From: Crocosphaera sp. UHCC 0190
Lineage (GTDB): Bacteria > Cyanobacteriota > Cyanobacteriia > Cyanobacteriales > Microcystaceae
Assembly: GCF_034932065.1 (NCBI RefSeq)
Contig: NZ_JAYGHP010000008.1
Location: 1-64,000 of the forward strand
Reading direction: 5' to 3'
DNA length: 64,000 nt
Positions 36,835 through 46,456 of the stretch are shown here, piece by piece (position 1 is the stretch's first letter; each line of letters starts with the position of its first letter). The translations under genes were made by a program, and so were the position numbers. A model generated the notes under the pieces. It saw nothing but the letters and a program-made list of their open reading frames with translations, had not been told where the DNA came from and made no database searches.

Positions 36835-38769
36835 ATGGATACTTGGTTACAACCTGACGCAACGGTTAATCATCGCTATCAGATCCTACGTCAACTCGGA
36901 CAAGGAAAATTAGGACGGACATACTTAGCTGAAGATCGTCATCGCTTCAAGGAACTTTGTATTCTGCAAGAATTTGCCCCTGATGTTCATGATCCCCAGG
37001 CTTTACAAAAAACCGAAGAACTCTTTCAACGAAAAGCCCAAATTCTCTACACTCTTGAGCATCCTCAAATTCCTCGTTTTCGTGAATTATTTCCCTTCAA
37101 ACACGAAGAAAAAATCAGTTTATTTTTAGCACAAGATTATATCGAAGGGTCAACTTATCGTCAGCTATTAAATCAACGTTTAAGTCAAGGACAAGTCTTC
37201 TCAGAAGCAGAAGTGACCCGATTTTTATTAGATATTTTACCCGTTCTCATTTATCTTCATGGCAAGGGGATTATTCACCGTGATTTAACCCCTGATAATA
37301 TTCTTGGTCCTGATGAGGATAAATTACCGATTCTTATTGATTTTGGCAGTGTTAAACAACTATCTGCTATTGCCACAACCTATTTTAAAGAACCTCAATT
37401 ACTCACCGCCAAAATTCTACAAATTGGTCAACCAGGATATGCCCCCCAGGAACAGATTAATCAGGGAATCGTCTCGGTTTCTAGTGATTTATACGGGTTA
37501 GCTGCCACTGCTCTTGTTTTGCTGACGGGTAAGGAACCTCTAACCCTAATTGATCCACACACATTCCTTTGGCATTGGCCCTCAGAATTGTCTTTAAGCG
37601 ATTCTTTGACCCATATTTTACAAAAAATGTTGGCTCAAGATCCCGGCGATCGCTATGATTCGGCCCAAGGGGTGATTGATGCCCTAACTAATCTTACTCC
37701 TCAACTCACCACCCCCGCAAAATTAGTTGTTAATTCTAGAGAGAATCCTGTTATAATTTCTCAGATTTCTACTGGAAAAAATTCTAATCAACCAACCTCT
37801 GAAATACAAACCAATATGACATTGACTAGCAGTAAAAATAGTCCGCTCACTGGCTGTTTAGGTAAGCTTATTTTAATTTTGAGCCTAGTTCTAGGCTCAG
37901 GAATGATTGGATGGTGGGCAGGAAAAGTCTGGCTCTCTCAGGTACTAGCATCTAAGAAAAATCATGAGAATGTTTCTGTTTTTTCTAACGAAGAATCAAC
38001 GACAAAAATCAGTGATAAAGAGTTACAACGTAAAACGGAATTACGCACTCGTCGTCGTCAATTAGGGCTGGATCAAAGTTGGTTTGTCAATGTGGTTGAT
38101 GAGATGTTTAATGATCAGTATCCTTCGGAGAAAGGACGGATCTTGAGTAATGGGAAAGATGATGCTTCTTGGCGAGAAAAATGGGATCAAACGGCGGCTA
38201 ATTTGTTAGATACTCTAGAAGGGTTAAGTGGGGAAGCAATGCAAGGAATCGGCAGTTATACTCAAGAACAACGAGATAGTTGGAAGTTACGGGTTAATAA
38301 TTTACATTTGAGTAGTCGAGCGTTATATGATTTAGTGGATGGGCAATTTTTGTCGAAGTTTCCTGAACAGATAAACCAGGATTTTTTGGATAAACCTATT
38401 GGTCAAGTTTGGAGTGCGATGGTGTTAGATACCTTAACAGCTTTACAGTCAGGAACTGTCTATGAAAAGCTTTCTTTAGCATCAGAATTTCCCACAATTG
38501 AAAGAGAAGAAAGGTTAGAAGTTGGGGCAGGAAAAGCCTATGTTTTACAATTAAATGCCTCAGAAAAAATAGAGGTAAAGTTAGAAGGTAATCGCCATTT
38601 ATTGTTATCGATTTATTCACCGACTGGCAATAATAATCTATTAGAAGATTCTCCAGAACATCAATGGTCAGGAGAACTCCCCGAAAGCGGTTATTATGAG
38701 TTTACAGTGGTATCTAAAGCGGATAAACCTGTTAATTATAAGTTGAATATTACGGTTTCTCAAGAATAG
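36835..38769 (+). CDS. Ser/Thr protein kinase-like protein lacking the ATP-binding lysine
   Basis: 644 residues from the ATG at 36835 (MDTWLQPDATVNHRYQ), the standard start of cyanobacterial Spk kinases; an in-frame start at 36775 is not. The kinase domain has the glycine loop GQGKLG (22-27), the catalytic HRDLTPDN and the DFG motif. The strand normally reading C-V-L-K-E-F reads CILQEF, so the ATP-anchoring Lys is Gln45. A membrane helix follows (about 342-370), then an extracytoplasmic region ending in a beta-rich PPC-like domain. Kinase activity is therefore uncertain. Confidence 0.88.
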   Translation: MDTWLQPDATVNHRYQILRQLGQGKLGRTYLAEDRHRFKELCILQEFAPDVHDPQALQKTEELFQRKAQILYTLEHPQIPRFRELFPFKHEEKISLFLAQDYIEGSTYRQLLNQRLSQGQVFSEAEVTRFLLDILPVLIYLHGKGIIHRDLTPDNILGPDEDKLPILIDFGSVKQLSAIATTYFKEPQLLTAKILQIGQPGYAPQEQINQGIVSVSSDLYGLAATALVLLTGKEPLTLIDPHTFLWHWPSELSLSDSLTHILQKMLAQDPGDRYDSAQGVIDALTNLTPQLTTPAKLVVNSRENPVIISQISTGKNSNQPTSEIQTNMTLTSSKNSPLTGCLGKLILILSLVLGSGMIGWWAGKVWLSQVLASKKNHENVSVFSNEESTTKISDKELQRKTELRTRRRQLGLDQSWFVNVVDEMFNDQYPSEKGRILSNGKDDASWREKWDQTAANLLDTLEGLSGEAMQGIGSYTQEQRDSWKLRVNNLHLSSRALYDLVDGQFLSKFPEQINQDFLDKPIGQVWSAMVLDTLTALQSGTVYEKLSLASEFPTIEREERLEVGAGKAYVLQLNASEKIEVKLEGNRHLLLSIYSPTGNNNLLEDSPEHQWSGELPESGYYEFTVVSKADKPVNYKLNITVSQE

Positions 38770-39062
38770 AATTATAATGTTTTTGATATCAATTTTTATT
38801 TTTAATGAGAATAGGAAAAATAAAAACAATGTTGATTTTCACCAATCTTAATTTTTATTTAAAGAAGTACGAAAGTAAGCTTCTCAACCCTTTTATTCCC
38901 TGCCAGATAAGGGATTTTAGGTAATCACAATCCAAATATAATCTATCCATAACTCTATCTTAAAAAGTGTCTGGTAAGCTGCGTATGTGAATTTATGAGA
39001 CTCATTAAAAATATCCAACTCAGCATTTAATTTTCATTAACTGTCAATTATTAACAGTCTAA

Positions 39063-39521
39063 CCTAGGGATGATGCTTTCTCAATTCTCCTAAATGGTAA
39101 CAATGCTACGGTTAATCAATTTGTCAGCCAAAACACCATCGACGAAGCAACGGGCTTAGCGGTGGGGAATGTTTTCAACAATCCAGATAACTTGGCGATC
39201 GATTCTAAAGGCAATATCTACATTGTCGAAGATCAACCTGGTGGCGATGCTGATATCTGGTTCGTGCGTGATGTCAACCGTGACGGGGTGGCTGAGTCAA
39301 TCGCACGTTGGGCAAGTATGTCTACTTTAGGGGCTGAACCAACTGGTTTGTATTTCGATCCGTTTAACCCCAATGTAGCCTATGTTAACATCCAACACGC
39401 AGATAGCGATGTTGACCGCACCATCAGGATCACAAGCGTTCCTGAGCAGGGAACATCTGCCCTTAGCTTGGCGGCTTTTGGTTTAGTTAGTGCGGCTTTA
39501 CTCAGACGCAAACGCAAATAG
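39063..39521 (+). pseudogene. 5'-truncated DUF839/PhoX-like protein with PEP-CTERM signal
   Basis: The frame is open only from 39063, just after a TAA, and has no proper start; a GTG at 39162 is internal. The text FNNPDNLAIDSKGNIYIVEDQPGGDADIWFV...GLYFDPFNPNVAYVNIQHADSDVDRTI is the C-terminal part of the DUF839 (PhoX-like phosphatase) beta-propeller. It ends with VPEQGTSALSLAAFGLVSAALLRRKRK, a PEP-CTERM sorting tail (VPE, hydrophobic helix, basic end). Several hundred N-terminal residues are missing. Confidence 0.75.
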
Positions 39522-39550
39522 CTCAAATTTTAAGCTGAAACTCATTAAAA

Positions 39551-39640
39551 TTCCCTCAGTCTCAAGCCTGGGATTATACAAACAAAGCCCGCCTTCGCGG
39601 GCTTTGACCTTATAGCTGAACTCTTAAGGGTTCAGCTTCT
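39551..39640. repeat. Dispersed repeat family B, copy 2 (inverted)
   Basis: The reverse complement aligns over about 90 bases with 8457-8546, including the AAGCCCGCGAAGGCGGGCTT hairpin and the outer CCCAGGCTT...GACTGAGGGAA segment. It lies between two convergent genes, where the hairpin could also stop transcription. Confidence 0.75.
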
Positions 39641-40823
39641 AAATAAACTTAGCGATCGCCTCAGCAATGCCTTGAGATCCCCCTGGTTTTCCGACTCTTT
39701 CTTGACCATTTTTGACACAATTTTCTAAATAAGCATTATCTTTTAAAATTCTTTGAATTGTTTGAGCAGCTTGGGTAAACATAGCAGGATTTTTATAATT
39801 GTTGCCAATTGTGGTTATAGAATTGCCTAATAGTCGCATTTGGGCTTCAGCAAATTCATAGGTAAATTGGGGGCCTTTTCCTGGTAATTGAATGACGGGT
39901 TTTCCTAAGCCTACTACTTGTTCAACGGCGGTTCCTGCCATGCCAATTGCTAAATTACATTGATAAATAATATCAGAAAAAGCATTATAATAACCTTGAA
40001 TAATTATTGTTTTATCTGTTGATTTTTTGGTGAGTATTCCTGGGAATTGATAGTGCCATCCTTGTTTTTTCGCCAAATTTTCTAAGTCTAATTCTGTAAT
40101 ACTTTTCACCAAAGCAACCCGAAATTGAACTGTTTCTAAATCAGCTAATATTTCACAGACTTGTAATTGTAATTCTAAGTTATGAATAGCTTCAGGAACC
40201 CGACTACCTGGTAATAAAGCAATCATAGGAATATTAGGGTTTAAATGCAAATCTTGACCGGTTGGCGTGAGAACATCCATGATAGGATAGCCCGCAAAAA
40301 TTGCCTTTTTCATCCCTTGATTTTGTAAGTCTTTTGCAGTAAAATTATCTCTGGTAAAGATAGCTAAACATCGGGGCGATCGCAAACCTAAACGGGTTAA
40401 CCAAGGAAGCTGTAATTTTCCTTCATAAAAGCTGGATGTAGACACCAAAAAAGCCACATAGGGACGACCAGAAATATAGGCCATGGTGACGGGAAAAATA
40501 TCCCCAACAGCCACAATTAAATCATAATTAGAGCTAGATTTTAAGAGGGTACGAATTTGATAGATAGTGAGTCCAATTAACCCGGCACTTAAATCCTTCA
40601 GTAACGTGAATATATTCATATAAAAAATGCCGCCAGATGGCAAATTTTGGGGTTTGCCGACAATAGAAATATCTAAAGAATGGTAAGCGTTGCCTTCCCC
40701 AACCAAAGGCATTCCTGCTACAATGATTTGAGGAGCAATTTTTACTAATGCCTGGAGAATGAGACTAGCATTAAGGTCTTCTCCATGCCCATTACTCATA
40801 AATAATACTTGTTTTTTGAGCAT
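39639..40823 (-). CDS. Lipid-A-disaccharide-synthase-related glycosyltransferase
   Basis: 394 residues from MLKKQVLFMSNGHGED (40823); an in-frame ATG at 40844 is possible. Motifs: LFMSNGHGED near the N-terminus, VAVGDIFP, LLPGSRVPEAIHN, and the donor-site AIGMAGTAVEQVVGLGKPVIQLPGKGPQFTYEFAEAQ. This is the LpxB-related family (TIGR03492-type) found in cyanobacteria and plants, distinct from true LpxB. It probably transfers a sugar to a lipid, but the substrate is unknown. It is divergent from the PlsY-fusion gene, 153 bases away. Confidence 0.85.
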   Translation of the reverse strand: MLKKQVLFMSNGHGEDLNASLILQALVKIAPQIIVAGMPLVGEGNAYHSLDISIVGKPQNLPSGGIFYMNIFTLLKDLSAGLIGLTIYQIRTLLKSSSNYDLIVAVGDIFPVTMAYISGRPYVAFLVSTSSFYEGKLQLPWLTRLGLRSPRCLAIFTRDNFTAKDLQNQGMKKAIFAGYPIMDVLTPTGQDLHLNPNIPMIALLPGSRVPEAIHNLELQLQVCEILADLETVQFRVALVKSITELDLENLAKKQGWHYQFPGILTKKSTDKTIIIQGYYNAFSDIIYQCNLAIGMAGTAVEQVVGLGKPVIQLPGKGPQFTYEFAEAQMRLLGNSITTIGNNYKNPAMFTQAAQTIQRILKDNAYLENCVKNGQERVGKPGGSQGIAEAIAKFI

Positions 40824-40975
40824 GATTGATGTTGACAAAAGCATTCTTTGTTAAGATAACATAAATTTAGTTTAAACCTTGGCAATTAATGGCTAAAATC
40901 GGAGAACACCTCTTAAACTTAAAATTTATAGATTGATAAATAAAAAATTATATTATCTTAATTCCTAACTTTATT

Positions 40976-43876
40976 ATGACATCAATTTGGGGTTCTCTAG
41001 TTATTTTTTTCTTTTGTCCTCTCCTTGGGGGACTGCCTATTATTGAGTGGTTAACTTATATTTTTACTGGACAAAAATTGTCGCAACTAGGAACAGGAAA
41101 TGTCTCAGTTTCTGCTGCTTTTTATCATGGGGGAACCTTTGTTGGAATTTTAGCGGCTTTATCAGAAGCAGGAAAAGGAATTATTGCTATTTTATTAGCC
41201 CGTTATTTTTTTCCCGTGCAACCAATATGGGAATTAATGGCATTAATTGCCCTAATTATGGGACGATATTGGATGGGAAAAGGTGCCGGAACCACTAATT
41301 TATTTTGGGGCATGATAGCCCATGATTGGCAAGCAACCTTTTTAACTGCATTAATAGGTGGGGGCAGTTTTACTATTTTTCGTGATCGTAGCACAGGCCG
41401 TTTAGTGGCATTATTCTTATTAGCTTTTATCCTAACATTGAGACATCCTAATGATTCAGGATATATTGCTATGGCTTGGAGTTTATCAGGGTTAATGGCT
41501 TGGATTTTTAGCAAAATTCCTGATGATTTAGAGTTACCAGAAACAGGGGTTAAAACTTCTTCTAGAAAAATGTTTAAATTCTTCCGAGGCGAGAAAGCGA
41601 TTGTTTCCTTAAATCATCAATTAGAGGCGACAAAAGTTGGGCAAAAAGCAGCGACTTTATCCTCTCTTAAGGGTTTAGGGTATCAAGTTCCTGATGGTTG
41701 GATCTTCCTTCCTGGTGATGATCCACAGCTTTTAATAGATTACCTTGATCCGAGTCCCATTCACCCCCTTGTGGTGCGATCTTCTGCTATTGGAGAAGAT
41801 AGTGAAACTGCTTCAGCAGCAGGGCAATATTTGACAATTTTAAATGTTACAAATCAAGCTGAATTACAAGCTGCTCTTTTAGATTGTTTGGCATCTTATA
41901 ATCATCCTCATGCCATTAAATATCGTCGAGATCAAGGACAAAGCGATCAAGGTATGGCTGTCTTAATTCAAAACCAAGTTAAAGGGCTATTTTCTGGGGT
42001 TGCTTTTAGTCGAGATCCGGTTAATCCTCTTAGTAATTTTGTTGTTATAGAAGCTTTGCCAGGAGAAGCTAATCAGGTTGTATCAGGAAAAATTACACCT
42101 AAACAATATCAAGTCGAAGTTTACCATAACAACGAAACTGATGCAATTAAAATCAACAAGTTAGAAGCTCAAAATACAGGAGATGTTCCACCACAACTAA
42201 TTGAAAAAGTGGCAATTTTGGCGAGAGATTTAGAAGCCTTATATCATGGAATTCCTCAAGATATAGAATGGAGTTATGATGGGGAGCAATTATGGTTATT
42301 ACAAACCCGAACAATTACCAATTTACGACCAATTTGGACGCGGAAAATTGCCTCAGAAGTAATTCCAGGGGTAATTCATCCTCTCACTTGGTCAATTAAT
42401 AGACCCTTGACTTGTGGGGTTTGGGGGGATATTTTTACTCTAGTTTTAGCTAAACAATCTCAAGGTTTAGACTTCGACGAAACAGCGACTTTACATTATC
42501 AAAGAGCTTATTTTAACGCAACCCTATTAGGAGATATTTTTCAACGAATGGGCCTACCTCCAGAAAGTTTAGAATTTCTCACTAGAGGGGCAAAAATGAG
42601 TAAGCCCTCTTTAATTTCTACTCTCATTAGTTTACCTGGTTTATTACGTTTATTGAGGAAAGAAGGCAAGTTAGAAAAAGACTTTAAAAAGGACAATAAA
42701 ACATTATTTAAGCCTCATCTGGATAAATTATATAATCAATCGCTGCCTGATTTATCTCCCCAAGATTTATTAAAGCGAATTGAAAGCATTTTATTATTGC
42801 TAAAATCAGCCACTTATTATAGTATTTTAGCTCCCTTAAGTTTAGCTTTACGACAAAATTTATTAAAAGTTCCTCCTGAAACCCTAGATAACCAAGAAAC
42901 TCCAGAAATTGCTTCTTTACAAGCCTTAGAAAAGTTAGCTTTTCAGACGAAAGCTTTAATTAATGGTCGTATAATTGATAATTGTGATGCTTTATTTGAG
43001 GAAATTAGTCATCATCCTCAAGGACAAAAAATAATCCTAGAATTTAATTCTATTTTAGCAAAATATGGTTATCTAAGTGATGTGGCTACGGATATTGCTG
43101 TTCCTTGTTGGCAAGATAATCCTCAAAGTGTTAAACTATTATTTACTCAGTTGGTTTTAAAGGATAAACCTGTAGAAATTAATAGCAAACAAATTACTAA
43201 AAACTGGACAACTAAACAGGTTCAAAAAAGATTAAATCTCAAAGGAAAAGTTACGGAAATTTATTCTCAATTACTCGCTCAATTACGTTGGAGTTTTCTT
43301 AGTTTAGCTGATTTCTTAATTAAACAAGGCATAATCTCACAAACTCAAGACATCTTTTTCTTAACCTATGATGAAATTTTTGAAATTATTTCCCATCAAA
43401 ATGTAGCCTTAGAGTCAAATATTTCGGCACAAATAAAGCGACGAAAAGCAGAATTCAGCCAAAACCAAAACCTTGTCACAATTCCCTATATTGTCTATGG
43501 TAATATCACCCCAACTCTTAATCAATTTGAGCCTTCATTATCAATAATTAATCAACAAATAAAAGGAATTGGGGCCAGTTTTGGTCAAGCGGAAGGTTGG
43601 ATTAAAATTTGTAGAAATTTCCAAACTTTGGCAGAAATCCCCCCAAATACAATCATTGTTGTTCCCTATGCTGATTCAGGATGGGGCCCCTTATTAGCCC
43701 GTGCTAGTGGTATCATAGCAGAAGTAGGGGGTTCCTTGTCTCATGGGGCAATTGTTGCCAGAGAATATGGAATTCCAGCAATTATGGATGTTCACCATGC
43801 GACTGAATTATTGAGAGATGGCCAACGAGTAAGAATTGATGGACAGCAAGGAATTATTGAACTTTTAGAAAGTTAA
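40976..43876 (+). CDS. PlsY-like acyltransferase fused to a PEP-synthase/RPH-like phosphotransferase
   Basis: 966 residues. About 1-185 is a multi-helix membrane domain resembling PlsY (GTGNVSVSAAFYHGG and EAGKG; the usual PlsY Asp-x-x-Lys-Gly is Glu-Ala-Gly-Lys-Gly). Residues about 205-455 form an ATP-binding domain of the PEP-synthase/pyruvate-phosphate-dikinase group (VRSSAIGEDSETASAAGQY, GVAFSRDPVN, DIEWSYDGEQLWLLQTR). The C-terminus holds the swivelling phosphohistidine domain (GGSLSHGAIVAREYGIPAIMD). The dikinase half resembles rifampicin phosphotransferases. Whether the halves act in one pathway is not known. Confidence 0.85.
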   Translation: MTSIWGSLVIFFFCPLLGGLPIIEWLTYIFTGQKLSQLGTGNVSVSAAFYHGGTFVGILAALSEAGKGIIAILLARYFFPVQPIWELMALIALIMGRYWMGKGAGTTNLFWGMIAHDWQATFLTALIGGGSFTIFRDRSTGRLVALFLLAFILTLRHPNDSGYIAMAWSLSGLMAWIFSKIPDDLELPETGVKTSSRKMFKFFRGEKAIVSLNHQLEATKVGQKAATLSSLKGLGYQVPDGWIFLPGDDPQLLIDYLDPSPIHPLVVRSSAIGEDSETASAAGQYLTILNVTNQAELQAALLDCLASYNHPHAIKYRRDQGQSDQGMAVLIQNQVKGLFSGVAFSRDPVNPLSNFVVIEALPGEANQVVSGKITPKQYQVEVYHNNETDAIKINKLEAQNTGDVPPQLIEKVAILARDLEALYHGIPQDIEWSYDGEQLWLLQTRTITNLRPIWTRKIASEVIPGVIHPLTWSINRPLTCGVWGDIFTLVLAKQSQGLDFDETATLHYQRAYFNATLLGDIFQRMGLPPESLEFLTRGAKMSKPSLISTLISLPGLLRLLRKEGKLEKDFKKDNKTLFKPHLDKLYNQSLPDLSPQDLLKRIESILLLLKSATYYSILAPLSLALRQNLLKVPPETLDNQETPEIASLQALEKLAFQTKALINGRIIDNCDALFEEISHHPQGQKIILEFNSILAKYGYLSDVATDIAVPCWQDNPQSVKLLFTQLVLKDKPVEINSKQITKNWTTKQVQKRLNLKGKVTEIYSQLLAQLRWSFLSLADFLIKQGIISQTQDIFFLTYDEIFEIISHQNVALESNISAQIKRRKAEFSQNQNLVTIPYIVYGNITPTLNQFEPSLSIINQQIKGIGASFGQAEGWIKICRNFQTLAEIPPNTIIVVPYADSGWGPLLARASGIIAEVGGSLSHGAIVAREYGIPAIMDVHHATELLRDGQRVRIDGQQGIIELLES

Positions 43877-43903
43877 TTTATTAACAATTAAAGCGTTATA
43901 ACT

Positions 43904-45391
43904 ATGGAAAATAAACCGAACAAAAAAGCCTGGCACCAAAAATTAAAACAATTTGATTGGATAGTATTAGGATGTATTATTGTCCTTAGTTTGCTCTTAG
44001 GTAGTTTGTTAGTAAGGGGTGAACAAGTTCCTTTACAAGTCAGTTATTTTAGTTGGGAAGGGAAAAAAGTAGGGGTACAGGATAGAACCTTTAATCTCAA
44101 ATTTAATCGTCCCGTAAATCAGGATAGTGTTGAAAAGAATTTAACCATTGATCCCCCCCTTCCTGGAAGAATTACCTGGCAAGGAAAAACCCTAATTTAC
44201 ACTTTAAATGATCCCCCAATTTACGGAACAAACTATCAAATTAAGCTGCAAAATGCTCAAAGAAGCTATGACGAAAACACCATAGAACCTTTTGTGAGTT
44301 TGTTTACTACCCGTGATCGGGTTTTAGCTTATATTGGCATTGAAAAAGAAGAAAGAGGTCGCTTAATTCTGTATAATATTACCGATATTAATCAACCCAA
44401 AAAGACCATTTTAACGCCCCGTGATTTAGTGGTGACAAACTTTAAAATTTACCCTAATAGTGAGCAAATTATTTTTAGTGCATTTGAACCTAGTCTTCGG
44501 ACTCAAGGAATTACTAAACAAGAACTTTATGCAGTCACCACTGGGTTTAATATTTCTCCCTCAATAAACCCTTCTCAAAGAGCAGGAAGACTTAAACGAA
44601 TTTTAGACGCAAACGATTATCAGAATCTCAGTTTTGACCTTTCAAAAAATGGGAAAACTATCATTGTTTGGCGGATTAATAATAAAAATCAGGCTGACTC
44701 TAGTTTATGGATAATTCCTGAAGAAGAAAAACCTAGATCCCTAGGAATTCCTGGATCAAATTTTGTTATTTCTCCTGATGGTAAACGTTTAGCTGTCGCA
44801 CAACAAGGAGGAATCAGAATTGTCCCTTTAGGATCTGATGCTGGTTCTTCTCAAATTTTATCAAACTATGAAAAAACTTTGGGATTTTCTCAAAATGGAG
44901 AGAAACTTTTACTGGTAAAAGACAATGTTGATTACACTCGTTCTTTAGTTTTGATCAATAAAGATGGAGAAAAACAAGAACTCTTGAGAACCCCTTATCC
45001 CATTATTGATTGTGAGTTTGAACCGAGGGAAAAACAAAATATTTATTGCTTGAAAACTGACCTAATACAAGGGGAAAATGGACAGTATCACGAAGAACCT
45101 TTTCTGTCAGTTGTTAACTTAAAAACCAAGACAGATTTGCCTTTATTAGCTTTACCAAATTATCGAGATGTCGTCTTGAGTATGTCCCCTGATGGAGTTG
45201 CCTTATTGTTCGATCAAGTAGTAACAACTGTCCCCCAATCTGAGTATGATTTATTAACATCTGAAAAGCAAGCGATCGCCGATGGACAACTCTGGTTACT
45301 TCCCCTACCTGAATTAGAAGGAGCGAAAAAATCGATTAAAATTCAACCCCAAGAATTGACCACAGGATTTAAACCTCAATGGCTACCCTAA
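43904..45391 (+). CDS. Membrane-anchored Ig-like/beta-propeller protein
   Basis: 495 residues. An N-terminal cytoplasmic tail and one membrane helix (about 22-42) precede an Ig-like domain (TFNLKFNRPVNQDSVEKNLTIDPPLPG, a Big/SbsA-like pattern). The remaining about 350 residues have regular beta-propeller-like strands with S-P-D-G-K motifs (NFVISPDGKRLAVAQQGG, FSQNGEKLLLVKDN). It is most likely periplasmic. It follows the PlsY fusion by 27 bases on the same strand, so the two may be co-transcribed and both act at the membrane. Function unknown. Confidence 0.75.
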   Translation: MENKPNKKAWHQKLKQFDWIVLGCIIVLSLLLGSLLVRGEQVPLQVSYFSWEGKKVGVQDRTFNLKFNRPVNQDSVEKNLTIDPPLPGRITWQGKTLIYTLNDPPIYGTNYQIKLQNAQRSYDENTIEPFVSLFTTRDRVLAYIGIEKEERGRLILYNITDINQPKKTILTPRDLVVTNFKIYPNSEQIIFSAFEPSLRTQGITKQELYAVTTGFNISPSINPSQRAGRLKRILDANDYQNLSFDLSKNGKTIIVWRINNKNQADSSLWIIPEEEKPRSLGIPGSNFVISPDGKRLAVAQQGGIRIVPLGSDAGSSQILSNYEKTLGFSQNGEKLLLVKDNVDYTRSLVLINKDGEKQELLRTPYPIIDCEFEPREKQNIYCLKTDLIQGENGQYHEEPFLSVVNLKTKTDLPLLALPNYRDVVLSMSPDGVALLFDQVVTTVPQSEYDLLTSEKQAIADGQLWLLPLPELEGAKKSIKIQPQELTTGFKPQWLP

Positions 45392-45471
45392 AAAGTCAAG
45401 GGACAACAGGGAATATATAGGTTAAAATTGAGAAATAGTTGACTTAAGTAAACATCAAGAGGGTTAAGATC

Positions 45472-45666
45472 GTGAATTTTATCTCTATCATTATCTTAGG
45501 AATTTATTTGGTTGGTATCTGGAAATTTGTCTTAGGATACAACAACACTAATTTTAGTCGTCAATTACCAACAAAATTAACCCTAGCTTTGTTATGGCCA
45601 GCCTTATTAGTCATTAATTCCTCCTATCGTCAAAACTTTACAAAAGCCTTAAAAGGAAGGAATTAA
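45472..45666 (+). CDS. Small membrane protein, unknown
   Basis: 64 residues from GTG (45472), preceded by GAGGG 10 bases upstream. Two hydrophobic segments (about 4-22 and 37-50) carry only a short tail (SSYRQNFTKALKGRN). Such proteins are conserved upstream of cobK or alone in several cyanobacteria as far as I recall. It ends 10 bases before cobK, so both are probably in one operon. Confidence 0.65.
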   Translation: MNFISIIILGIYLVGIWKFVLGYNNTNFSRQLPTKLTLALLWPALLVINSSYRQNFTKALKGRN

Positions 45667-45676
45667 TACAAGTTTA

Positions 45677-46447
45677 ATGGCGAAAAAATCTGGGAAAATT
45701 TGGTTAATTGGGGGGACAGGAGACAGCGTAAATATTGCATCGGCGATCGCCTCCCATAAGTTTTCTTGCCTTGTTACAGTCACCACCCCTACGGCTCAAA
45801 ATCTTTACCCGATAAGTCCCCAAATAACCGTCAAAGTTGCTAAATTAGAGGCAGGAGAAATCAAACAATTATGCCATGAAGAAAATATTAAAGGAATTAT
45901 TGATGCGTCTCATCCTTTCGCCGTGAATATTTCTCAAAAAGTTCTAGAATTTTCTCAAAACAACTCTATCCCTTATTTGCGCTATGAAAGGCCTAGTTTA
46001 AATTACCATTCTGAGATGATTGAATTAGATAATTTTGAGACTCTCATTAAGGGTAATTATTTGTTAAATAAACGAGTTTTACTAACCATAGGATGTAAAG
46101 CTTTACCTCGATTTAAACAATGGCATGATCGGACTGTTTTATATGCTCGTATTCTCCCTAAAATTGACTCCTTAGATATGGCATTAAAAGCGGGATTTAG
46201 TAACAATAGAGTGATAGCTTTACGTCCTCCTATTACCCTAGAATTAGAAAAAGCATTATGGCAACAATGGAACATTAACTTAGTAGTAACAAAAGCATCA
46301 GGAAGACAGGGAGGAGAAGACATTAAAGCAACAGTTGCTAAAGAATTAGGCATTCCTTTAATTGTGATTAAACGACCCCAATTAAATTATCCTCAACAAA
46401 CAGAGCAATTATCTGATATTATTGAATTTTGTTATCAATATTGTTAG
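45677..46447 (+). CDS. cobK: Precorrin-6A reductase
   Basis: 256 residues. CobK/CbiJ reduces precorrin-6A in cobalamin (B12) synthesis with NADPH. Motifs: IWLIGGTGDSVNIASAIAS near the N-terminus, GIIDASHPFAVNIS, YLRYERPS and LVVTKASGRQGGEDIKATVAKELGIPLIVIKRP at the end. Length and order are normal. A DUF2470 gene follows after 9 bases. Confidence 0.92.
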   Translation: MAKKSGKIWLIGGTGDSVNIASAIASHKFSCLVTVTTPTAQNLYPISPQITVKVAKLEAGEIKQLCHEENIKGIIDASHPFAVNISQKVLEFSQNNSIPYLRYERPSLNYHSEMIELDNFETLIKGNYLLNKRVLLTIGCKALPRFKQWHDRTVLYARILPKIDSLDMALKAGFSNNRVIALRPPITLELEKALWQQWNINLVVTKASGRQGGEDIKATVAKELGIPLIVIKRPQLNYPQQTEQLSDIIEFCYQYC

Positions 46448-46456
46448 GAATCAATC

